Below are positions 1 to 6,845 of a DNA stretch of 7,718 nt, piece after piece. How positions within the stretch are numbered: the first letter of the stretch is position 1; every line of letters begins with the position of its first letter. The DNA comes from a bacterium (GTDB taxonomy: Bacteria; Bacteroidota; Ignavibacteria; Kapaibacteriales; Kapaibacteriaceae), in contig JAGVJW010000171.1 of NCBI GenBank assembly GCA_020050895.1, positions 1 to 7,718 on the forward strand, read 5' to 3'. The notes under the pieces are model-generated. The model made no database searches and was not told the DNA's origin. It saw only the letters and a list, made by a program, of their open reading frames with translations. Both the position numbers and the translations under genes were made by a program.

Positions 1-670
1 TAATTGCAATGCGTAAAACATATCGGCTGGTTTCTTCGTTAAGAAACAAATCGTAAAAATCTTTAGCACCCTGATATCGTTGGTTTTCTGCAAAATTTTC
101 ATGTCCCATGTTGTAGCCAGCCGCTGCATTAGTCCATGAGCCTGTGGCCGTGTACCCCTGGCGCAGGTAGCGCATTGCAGCGTGTGTGCTTTTTTCGGGG
201 TGACGTCTCTCATCCACCTTCTCCGTCACAATCAAACCCATGGACCGTGCCGTAGTGGGAATCATCTGCCACAGTCCAACGGCATCTTTGGGAGACTTGG
301 ACATATACAGTGCACTCTCGGCAATGGAAAGGTATTTCATATCATCCGGCATCTTCTCTTCCTTGATGACGCGCTCAAACATTGGAAACCAACGAGCCGA
401 GCGCTTGAGATAGAGCACAATTTGTCCGGGTGTTTGAAGGTTTATGTAGAACTCGCGTTCTGCGCGTTCTCGAACCTCAGGGTCTGCGAGAGGGACCCAT
501 TCGCCGCAAAACGACAATGAATCGGGCAGTTGCCATCTGCTGATAGGCAGTGTATCGGTATGGATTGCATTGCTCTGGTCGTTTGCGCCTCGGGCAGTGT
601 CGGAGCATGAGGTTGAGATCAAACCAAGGCTGAAGAGGCAGAGGCTCCAAATTCGATAAAGTGCGTACAT
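1..670 (-). CDS. Lytic murein transglycosylase (MltD/SLT-like), probable lipoprotein, 3' end outside window
   Basis: The open frame runs from ATG 670 off the window at position 1, giving 223 visible residues. The enzyme cleaves the glycan strands of peptidoglycan in the periplasm, leaving 1,6-anhydro ends. Residues 1-21 are a signal peptide (MYALYRIWSLCLFSLGLISTS) with a cysteine at 22. The lipobox is imperfect (Ser at -3), so lipidation is likely but not certain. The SLT domain begins near residue 90. The block MKYLSIAESALYMSKSPKDA holds the catalytic glutamate E118. GLWQMIPTTARSMGL (132-146) and AAAGYNMG (182-189) are the other classic SLT motifs. MltD homologues continue with further helical sequence and often LysM repeats, which would lie outside the window. 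The start codon is inside the ABC gene, with a GGGAG site 8 bases upstream. Homologues with the same motifs are common in Bacteroidota. Confidence 0.9.
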   Translation of the reverse strand, partial: MYALYRIWSLCLFSLGLISTSCSDTARGANDQSNAIHTDTLPISRWQLPDSLSFCGEWVPLADPEVRERAEREFYINLQTPGQIVLYLKRSARWFPMFERVIKEEKMPDDMKYLSIAESALYMSKSPKDAVGLWQMIPTTARSMGLIVTEKVDERRHPEKSTHAAMRYLRQGYTATGSWTNAAAGYNMGHENFAENQRYQGAKDFYDLFLNEETSRYVLRIAI

Positions 671-1269
671 AGTTGTTTCTCCCAATCATCGTTTGTAGCT
701 ATTACAACAACTCCATTCCGTTGTTGATGCATTTGAACCTCGCGTTCCACAATTCGTCTTCCTTCGGCATCCAATGTATTTGTTGGTTCATCGAGCATCA
801 GAAAGGCTGGATTCCGATGAACAGCAAGCGCGAGAATTACGCGCTGGCGTAAGCCACTGGAAAGCGTTCGAACCATTTCATCGGCACGGTCGGCCAGACC
901 CACACGCGCCAGCGTTTGCAACACTTCATCCCGATCCTGATGTTCACCATGCATTCTACGCTGAAGCAGAATTAGCTCCACAGGCGTGAATTCATCATAC
1001 ACTTGTAGGTAAGGAGCTACCATGCCAACATGGTATGGACGGAAGTCTTCTGATACGATATTGTTATTTATTACCGACTCAACGGAACCTGAATCGTGTC
1101 TTAACAGCCCGCATAAAATCTTCAGTAGGGTTGATTTCCCCGAGCCATTGGGTCCTGCAATGCAAAGGCATTGTCCGCTATGCACTTCGATGCTAACGTT
1201 GTTTAGCACATTGCGCCATCCGTACGATTTGCTAACGTTTACAGCCCTCAGCGATGCAAGGATCTTCAT
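619..1269 (-). CDS. ABC transporter ATP-binding protein, CcmA-like
   Basis: This is a 216-residue single nucleotide-binding domain acting on the cytoplasmic side of the inner membrane. Walker A is GPNGSGKST (39-47, K45), the signature is LSSGLRQR (136-143), Walker B is FLMLDE (156-161, D160 and E161) and the D-loop is NTLD (164-167). Length and layout resemble CcmA (haem exporter ATPase) and other ABC-2-type export ATPases. Two catalytic positions differ from the usual. The Q-loop region reads GMVAPYLQVYDE, with no glutamine at the normal place. The switch histidine is replaced by N193 in ATNDD. No permease gene (such as ccmB) is next to it in the window, so the substrate cannot be named. The start is ATG 1269, overlapping the metalloprotease stop as ATGA. 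The 3' end overlaps the transglycosylase gene by 52 bases. Confidence 0.9.
   Translation of the reverse strand: MKILASLRAVNVSKSYGWRNVLNNVSIEVHSGQCLCIAGPNGSGKSTLLKILCGLLRHDSGSVESVINNNIVSEDFRPYHVGMVAPYLQVYDEFTPVELILLQRRMHGEHQDRDEVLQTLARVGLADRADEMVRTLSSGLRQRVILALAVHRNPAFLMLDEPTNTLDAEGRRIVEREVQMHQQRNGVVVIATNDDWEKQLCTHFIEFGASASSALV
679..683 (-). promoter_or_regulatory. Ribosome binding site for the transglycosylase gene
   Basis: GGGAG on the minus strand lies 8 bases before ATG 670 and inside the ABC ATPase coding sequence. It is the clearest Shine-Dalgarno-like site in the window. It supports translation beginning at 670 despite the overlap with the ABC gene. Confidence 0.6.
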
Positions 1270-2900
1270 CGCTTTACCAAAACCTTGTATAACGACTCCT
1301 TCCCGTTCACCTGGACGCGTAGGAGATAGGTTGAGGGAGCAAGATCACCTGGAAGCTCGAAGGGAGCCACAATGCGCGTATCGTCAAGAATTATAGCATT
1401 CGAGCTTTTAGCCAGGCCAACCGTTTGCATATTCATTAATGTAATTGTTGCCTCTTCGCCCGGAAGAGCATCGTAGACTGGCACATAAACAGTACGCGAC
1501 TGATCCAGATTCACAGGCTGCGGATACGGTGAAGCCGTGCGCGCAGTGTTTGCCCCTTCAATAACATAACACAATTCGGGAGGTGACACGGAAGCGTACC
1601 ATTGTGTACCACCGATAGGAACTCCGTTCGGAATTTGTGTAGTGCTTAATACTATAGAAAATGATTTTCGTGCCGACACATCGGAACTCACCATTGCAGC
1701 GGTTTCGGGCCACGACACAATAAACGTTGCAACCACGGGCGTTTGTGCATCGATGAGTGAAGGGATCGTGTAGCGAAACATCCGCACTTCAAATGGGCGC
1801 AGCTCTCCACTTGCCACGGCAGAGGGCGGCGTCGCATTTTCATCCACTGCCAAAGCAAACTCTGGTATCTGGTCTGCATTGTACATGATGGTGTTGTAAG
1901 CTCCCCGACTTCCAGTAAAGTACAACGACTGCATGTCTGAACAGAAACTGCTTGAGAAATTAATCCCGTGCGATTGGGTTGCATCGAGCAGCGCTTGAAA
2001 GGGGCGTGTTCCAAGTTTAATATTATCCCACAACGATCGAATTACACCATCACCCTTTTGCTGATACCAGGTATGTGCGTACCAACCCCACACATAGCCG
2101 TTGGTGGACGATGGGTCGCTGAACGGCCAGAGATACGGCTGTGTAAATAGTTTAGACGTGAACGTCATCCAATCTCCTATTTCCGGATGGGTGCGGATTT
2201 CCATCCACACAGACGTCAGTTCGTATACCATCAGCTGAGTACCGGCATCACCGTAAGCACCGATTTGAATAGCATGATGAAGTTCGTGTGAGCAGGTAAC
2301 GCGAAGTGCATCGATACCAAATGTTGCATATACGGGCAGATCAAATGCATTCCTATCGTCAGCAGAGAAATTGTTGTCGATCTCTATCCAGGAAGTATAT
2401 CGATTAGGCGGGGCAATCGTGAGAATCGAATCCAGTTTCGTTGTTCCATAGAGACCTGAGCCCGATGTGCCGCGTTTACTCAGATCAATCAAATACACAT
2501 CCAGCGATTGCGAGCCCCCTTTCATACCATCATTTGGATACAGCTGATATTGCATGGTATCGATAAATGCGCGGTAAGCGAAGAGGAGGGCTGACATTGT
2601 TTCCTCGACGAAGTCAGGAATACCCGATGCATCTTCATCAGAAGGTGGCACGCCATCGGGACCAGTTCGGGTGAAATGAACACGAAACGTTGTATCGCTG
2701 TCTTCGATGAATTCGGGAAGGTCGGGCCGATCCTGGTTCGTTAGTTTACCTTGTTCAAGCAAGCGGATAGTAAACCTGTTTGAATCCTGAAGAAAGCCGC
2801 ATCTAGACGTGGACTGCTCGCCAATAGCAAACCCACTGCCCGTTGCTGAGACCAGCAGCATGCATACGATAAAGGTTCGTGTGTAAGTGCTCAACGGCAC
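1266..2900 (-). CDS. Secreted HExxH metalloprotease with type IX-like sorting domain (MXAN_6640-like)
   Basis: This is a 544-residue putative zinc peptidase exported from the cell. A signal peptide covers residues 1-25 (TFIVCMLLVSATGSGFA). Residues 86-100 have an acidic, possibly calcium-binding stretch DEDASGIPDFVEE that typically precedes this catalytic domain. The zinc motif SHELHHAIQ gives ligands H205 and H209 and catalytic E206. A conserved ELTSVWME follows, where E227 or E234 may be the third ligand. This arrangement matches the putative metalloprotease family named after Myxococcus MXAN_6640; the name rests on motif recognition. A beta-rich region spans about 365-455. Residues 458-544 resemble a type A sorting domain: PYPQP at the start, then APSTYLLRVQVNGKESLYKVLVKR-like strands at the end. 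The start is GTG 2900, the only reasonable start after an in-frame upstream stop. AAGGAG lies 16 bases before it, so reinitiation from the preceding gene (gap 4 bases) is likely. It overlaps the ABC gene by 4 bases. Confidence 0.82.
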   Translation of the reverse strand: MPLSTYTRTFIVCMLLVSATGSGFAIGEQSTSRCGFLQDSNRFTIRLLEQGKLTNQDRPDLPEFIEDSDTTFRVHFTRTGPDGVPPSDEDASGIPDFVEETMSALLFAYRAFIDTMQYQLYPNDGMKGGSQSLDVYLIDLSKRGTSGSGLYGTTKLDSILTIAPPNRYTSWIEIDNNFSADDRNAFDLPVYATFGIDALRVTCSHELHHAIQIGAYGDAGTQLMVYELTSVWMEIRTHPEIGDWMTFTSKLFTQPYLWPFSDPSSTNGYVWGWYAHTWYQQKGDGVIRSLWDNIKLGTRPFQALLDATQSHGINFSSSFCSDMQSLYFTGSRGAYNTIMYNADQIPEFALAVDENATPPSAVASGELRPFEVRMFRYTIPSLIDAQTPVVATFIVSWPETAAMVSSDVSARKSFSIVLSTTQIPNGVPIGGTQWYASVSPPELCYVIEGANTARTASPYPQPVNLDQSRTVYVPVYDALPGEEATITLMNMQTVGLAKSSNAIILDDTRIVAPFELPGDLAPSTYLLRVQVNGKESLYKVLVKR

Positions 2901-2904
2901 AACT

Positions 2905-3321
2905 TCAGCGGAACATCTCCTTGATCATACCCCACGTGCGTTTTATGCTGCTAACCGTATGTGAAACGCTTGCAGTTGCGGAGTATGAGGAAGACTGATC
3001 GGATCCGACGAGTTTAAGTCGGTAGGTGAAATACGTTGATGAAACAGTCGCGTCGTCGTTCTTTCCGAAAGCTTCTTCATCAGTATAGGTATAGGCTTGA
3101 TTGCTACCCTTGGCGGCTACAGAGCCGATGGATCTGAACACCTGATCGGGTCCGGCACGTTCAATTTCATAATTAACAACATTACCTTCGTTGGAAGAAC
3201 GCCATTCCAGAGTAACTGTCGAGCCATTGGATTTAGCACGGAGATAATCCACCGTTGCTTCTACACCCAGTACCGTCACCGTGGTTACAAGCAAGAGGCC
3301 GATAAGAGGAGCGAACTTCAT
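2905..3321 (-). CDS. Small secreted fibronectin type III-like domain protein
   Basis: This 138-residue product starts at ATG 3321; a GTG immediately before it (3324) is an equally possible start. Residues 1-22 form a signal peptide (KFAPLIGLLLVTTVTVLGVEA), probably cut after VEA, with no lipobox cysteine. Residues about 23-122 look like one fibronectin type III-like beta sandwich. The signs are GSTVTLEWRSSNE, then NYEIERAG, FRSIGSVAAKG, a YTYTDEE strand and YFTYRLKLVGSDQSSSYS near the end. This pattern is common in modules of type IX-secreted proteins, usually attached to an enzyme rather than standing alone. The last 15 residues are a basic, possibly amphipathic tail (IKRTWGMIKEMFR), not a sorting domain. 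It ends 4 bases before the metalloprotease gene, so the two are probably translated together. A role as binding partner or surface adaptor of that protease is inference; the true function is unknown. Confidence 0.75.
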   Translation of the reverse strand: MKFAPLIGLLLVTTVTVLGVEATVDYLRAKSNGSTVTLEWRSSNEGNVVNYEIERAGPDQVFRSIGSVAAKGSNQAYTYTDEEAFGKNDDATVSSTYFTYRLKLVGSDQSSSYSATASVSHTVSSIKRTWGMIKEMFR

Positions 3322-3327
3322 CACAGG

Positions 3328-3358
3328 CTAATTTAGGCACGATTTCAGTTTGGAACAA
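3328..3358 (-). promoter_or_regulatory. Weak candidate promoter before the fibronectin-like gene
   Basis: Within the 130-base gap after the hairpin, the minus strand has TTGTTC (3358-3353), a 17-base spacer, then TAAATTAG (3335-3328). The latter is one mismatch from the Bacteroidota -7 box TAnnTTTG and also gives a fair sigma-70-like -10 (TAAATT). Transcription would begin almost at the start codon, giving a nearly leaderless message. The match is weak and could be chance. A promoter somewhere in this gap is likely because a terminator precedes it. Confidence 0.22.
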
Positions 3359-3420
3359 GACCTATGTCTACGGGTTAAATTGTCCCGCCAACTTACGAAA
3401 TCAAACACAATGCCAATACG

Positions 3421-3447
3421 ATGCCGGGTATTACGGATACCCGGCAT
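3421..3447 (-). terminator. Hairpin terminator after the TldD-like gene
   Basis: A perfect 11-bp inverted repeat (ATGCCGGGTAT / ATACCCGGCAT) with a 5-base loop lies 7 bases after the TAA of the TldD-like gene. On the minus strand the stem is followed by a moderately T-rich stretch (9 T in 19 bases) rather than a continuous T run. It therefore resembles an intrinsic terminator with an imperfect tail. The position at the end of one gene block and before the next supports this role. Confidence 0.72.
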
Positions 3448-3454
3448 GGAGGCT

Positions 3455-6400
3455 TTACGGTTTTGCGAGGAGGGGCGGATGCGGATAATCCCCCTCTTCC
3501 GGACGTATCTCTACATCTTCAAACAGAATGTCCGGGGAGATAATGGTGGCGATCTCGTACAACGAGCCACCCGATAGAAACGAAGGTGTAACCGTCGGGG
3601 CAAGGTAATTCATCACGGTCTTGCTCCTGCCCGTAGCTACGATGTCCTTGAATACTGCCGGCGCGAAGCCGGCTCCCTGTACGCCTCGAATGACTTCTTC
3701 GGTGCCATCGGGAAATATGCGAACGGTTTCGAGTAGATCGGTGGTGCCATCTCCGGAGAAACCCTGCATTTCTCCAATACTAAGCTCATAGATGCCAGTG
3801 GAGAAAATGTTCATATCGGTGACTTTTCGCACGATGATGCCGTACGGAAGATCCCTGTCCTTAACTAATTTTAACAAACGCTCGCGTAATTGCATTGGGG
3901 TTAAGGAGCGCTCGGCATCTTCATTACGTAACTCGACAACGCTGAGCATAGCACCTCCGCCACGCTGATGCCCGTTCGATGCCTTAATGCGTTTTGTGGG
4001 AACACGCGAAGATAAAAGTGTGCGCAAATAGCCCTTGTCAACTAGCTTGACGTCTTGTGCAAGTATGCCGTCGTCATCGATGCGATAGTGTCCCGCTACA
4101 GGAGTGCCATTGGATTCTTCCATAGACGGAATGGCGTATACACTGAGGAATTCCGGTAACACCCGTGCACCGATTTTGTTCTGAAACACCATGTTTTTAT
4201 CGTTGGTTCGGAATCCACCTTCAGAAGCTACCTGGCGTTGCGCAACACAATTGCGCGCAAATACCTGGGCGAAAATTTGTGTTGCTGCCTGACCCTCAAA
4301 AAGGACAGGACCTGAGTATGCCTCAATAGTAGGGGCTGACGCTACTTTATCAAGATTTTTAATAAGTCCGTTTGTAGCCCGTTTCAGCGAATCAACTCCC
4401 GGCAAATCCTTTGGATCGATGCTGTACGCTGAATACATTTCTGAAAGGGGCATCCCATCGGCTGCTTGTGTTGTGGCAATTATCTCAACTCCGGTAAAGC
4501 AATCAATCTTGTGGTAGCGTCTGCCTTCGGAATTCACGAACATTGTCTCGACAGGAACGAATTCAATGGAAACACGCGAGCCGTGGACGCTCTTTGCGTC
4601 GCGAAAAACGGCGCTTACAGGCTTTGCGATGTCTATTAACTTGTCGATCGACGTTGCATAGACTGCGGCACGCAAATCCGTGGCGCTGTCTGCACGCATA
4701 AGCTGATAGTCCCACGTTGTATCGCTACGTGTTTTATTCTTGAGCGTAGCCAGCTTCTTGGTATATGCTTCTACAGCCTCCTTGTAGCATGCGTCGGTGG
4801 CAAGCCACAACTCGCGTTTCAGCAGGCCGATCGGAACGTCGTACGGTATATGTCGGCTGCGAAAGGTTTCTTCGTCATCAGACGATCCGAAGAAACCAAG
4901 AGCAACGTCAAAAAAGTTAGTATTGTCAAATTTTGACGATCCAACCCTGACCTTCACTGTGAGCATTGCCATGCGTGCAGTGTCGATCTCCTCGACTGCT
5001 CCAAGTACGGCTTGCACTCCATTACGCCTTCTGAATTGCAACGTGTACTCGATGTTGTATGGTCGTGCCAAATCGCTTAATGCAATGTTTTGCATGTTTC
5101 GTTGTAGCTCTTCCTCCATGGTATTCATCAATACATTTCTGTCGGCGGTAGAAATGTATTGTCCATCCGGATCGTCGAGTATTGGCAGCTTGGCTTGAGA
5201 TTTTTCTTTCTTCTGAACTTCGATCGTTGATACAAACAGTTCGGGTGATGATGCACTTACCGGCACTCCGCCTGACTCCGCACCGCACACTCCGTTGAAA
5301 ATTCCGATGTCGCTCGATGCTGCAACAATGTTGTTAAATGTGGTAAGGGGCGTTCCAATGAGATCTACGCCACGAACCAATTCGTCGGGGCGCCCGTCGG
5401 CATAAATCTTGTATACGATCAGCGGCAGAACATTAAATGCATTGGGTATTGTGCGTCCGGTAAATGTGAATCCACCCTGAATGTTATCGAAATACAAACC
5501 AAATTCTTTTCCTTGCTTTTTGCATTCAGCGCGAAGCAAACCGCGCAGCGAATCAGGTGATACAGACTGCTCGGCTTCGACAATCAAATTCGACTGACGC
5601 GACACACTTCTATATCCCGCTTCACGCCTGCCATGACCGTTTGACCGTGGAAACTTTTCGATCGGTGAACGCGACATCAGAAAGTTCCTGAAGACACCGT
5701 GGTCCACTGCAACCACGCGCTGACCGGGTATCCCCTCGTCGTCGAATTTGTATGCACCCACAACATCCTGACCACGGTACGATTTGATTGTCGGATCAAA
5801 TACAACGTTGATGAAACTCGGCAGAACAGGTTGGTTCAGAAACGCCTTGAATGTTTGACTTGAATTGGCATCCTTTTGGCGATGCCCCTCAACTCTGTGT
5901 CCGAAGATTTCATGGAAGAAGACTCCTGCACTGCGTCCCGAGAGGATTGCTGGTCCCGAAAAAGTTTCCATCATGGGTGCCTGCCGCAGTTTCTGGCAGA
6001 GGCTTACGAGGGTCTTTGCATCGGCCAAGAGCTTTTCTACCGACGGAAGCCGATCTTGAGAATAGGCGGAGTAACTCTCATACAGCGGAAGGCTCATGCC
6101 ATCGTCTGCCTTCGTCTTCACCATAATATATAATTTTATGATCGGCTCATACGATTGTATGATGCTTCCTTCGCTATTGACAAGGTATTTGATAACACGA
6201 TCTGCCTGTACCGAAACCTTGCCTTCGTACATGCCTGGTTGCCCCTTAAATACAGCGGAAATAGTTCTGATGTTCTGTCGCCAGGTGTCAACATCGAACT
6301 GCAACGGTGTTGGTTCTTCGATAAAGTTGTATGGTTTTTCAACCGACATATCAGCAGATGTGTCCTCGTCACGCACCTTGACTTTCTGGTTGGTGACGAC

Positions 6401-6841
6401 CTTTTCATACCGTTCCGAAGCGGACTTGTACGCTCTGTCGGTAGCAAGCCAAATCACAGAGCGCAACGCTTCGATATCGTTGCTCAGCGGAAGTGATATG
6501 CCTCTGCTGCCTCTTCCCATTTCGAAAGCAACGCCGCGAATTGAATGTGTGTTGTCCAGTGCATGCGATCCAACGCGAAGATCAATATCGAGCACTCGTT
6601 TTGATTGAGTGTTGTCTGTTTCGAGCTCACCGAAAGTTGCCACTAAGCGGGTTGATGTAATGTCCGTGACGCCATAGGCAAGGTAGTATGGAGCAGTTGG
6701 CTCCTTTGCCAAACCTGTCATCGTCCTGTCGAGTTCAGCCTTCATGGCGCTGAGTACAGCCGACGTGGCTGCGGCGTCTGAATCAGATATACCTACGGTA
6801 AGTGCAGCAACGAGTGCAGCAAGTGTCCGAAGCAACATCAT
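3455..6841 (-). CDS. Secreted tandem TldD/PmbA-like metallopeptidase (active half fused to degenerate half)
   Basis: This 1128-residue protein has two homologous TldD/PmbA (peptidase U62) units. Residues 1-25 form a hydrophobic signal peptide (LLRTLAALVAALTVG, then ISDSDAAA), so export is likely, unlike cytoplasmic E. coli TldD. Unit 1 spans about 26-545 and unit 2 about 567-1115. Shared landmarks are WLATD (131 and 679), SAVF (195 and 743), VNSEG (221 and 769), ADDGM/AADGM followed by YSAYS, and SGP (295 and 843). Unit 1 keeps the zinc motif HEIFGH (H310, E311, H315) and a late cysteine, C519, in VCGAESGGVPVS, matching the TldD zinc site. In unit 2 the motif reads AQVFAR (A858, Q859, R863) and the cysteine is absent, so that half is probably inactive. 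TldD family members hydrolyse peptides; the substrate here is unknown. The start is ATG 6841 (or ATG 6838), 4 bases after gpmA. The open frame runs upstream to 7006, but that part lies inside gpmA and precedes the signal peptide. A hairpin follows the stop. Confidence 0.88.
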   Translation of the reverse strand: MMLLRTLAALVAALTVGISDSDAAATSAVLSAMKAELDRTMTGLAKEPTAPYYLAYGVTDITSTRLVATFGELETDNTQSKRVLDIDLRVGSHALDNTHSIRGVAFEMGRGSRGISLPLSNDIEALRSVIWLATDRAYKSASERYEKVVTNQKVKVRDEDTSADMSVEKPYNFIEEPTPLQFDVDTWRQNIRTISAVFKGQPGMYEGKVSVQADRVIKYLVNSEGSIIQSYEPIIKLYIMVKTKADDGMSLPLYESYSAYSQDRLPSVEKLLADAKTLVSLCQKLRQAPMMETFSGPAILSGRSAGVFFHEIFGHRVEGHRQKDANSSQTFKAFLNQPVLPSFINVVFDPTIKSYRGQDVVGAYKFDDEGIPGQRVVAVDHGVFRNFLMSRSPIEKFPRSNGHGRREAGYRSVSRQSNLIVEAEQSVSPDSLRGLLRAECKKQGKEFGLYFDNIQGGFTFTGRTIPNAFNVLPLIVYKIYADGRPDELVRGVDLIGTPLTTFNNIVAASSDIGIFNGVCGAESGGVPVSASSPELFVSTIEVQKKEKSQAKLPILDDPDGQYISTADRNVLMNTMEEELQRNMQNIALSDLARPYNIEYTLQFRRRNGVQAVLGAVEEIDTARMAMLTVKVRVGSSKFDNTNFFDVALGFFGSSDDEETFRSRHIPYDVPIGLLKRELWLATDACYKEAVEAYTKKLATLKNKTRSDTTWDYQLMRADSATDLRAAVYATSIDKLIDIAKPVSAVFRDAKSVHGSRVSIEFVPVETMFVNSEGRRYHKIDCFTGVEIIATTQAADGMPLSEMYSAYSIDPKDLPGVDSLKRATNGLIKNLDKVASAPTIEAYSGPVLFEGQAATQIFAQVFARNCVAQRQVASEGGFRTNDKNMVFQNKIGARVLPEFLSVYAIPSMEESNGTPVAGHYRIDDDGILAQDVKLVDKGYLRTLLSSRVPTKRIKASNGHQRGGGAMLSVVELRNEDAERSLTPMQLRERLLKLVKDRDLPYGIIVRKVTDMNIFSTGIYELSIGEMQGFSGDGTTDLLETVRIFPDGTEEVIRGVQGAGFAPAVFKDIVATGRSKTVMNYLAPTVTPSFLSGGSLYEIATIISPDILFEDVEIRPEEGDYPHPPLLAKP

Positions 6842-6845
6842 GGGA

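Noticed and set aside
477..689. Minus-strand open frame of 70 residues
   Set aside because: It shares DNA with the ABC gene end and the transglycosylase start. Its translation has no recognisable domain, whereas the frame from ATG 670 gives a signal peptide and an SLT domain.
1022..1396. Plus-strand open frame of 124 residues
   Set aside because: It is antisense to the Walker A region of the ABC ATPase and the end of the protease; no domain was seen.
4797..5198. Plus-strand open frame of 133 residues
   Set aside because: It is antisense to the second TldD-like unit; serine-rich low-complexity translation with no domain signs.
6096..6608. Plus-strand open frame of 170 residues
   Set aside because: It is antisense to the first TldD-like unit, whose conserved motifs prove the other strand is coding; the product looks random.
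3455..6841. Possibility that the two TldD-like halves are two genes or a pseudogene
   Set aside because: The frame is continuous with no internal stop, the linker has no start codon with a ribosome site, and the second half lacks its own signal peptide.
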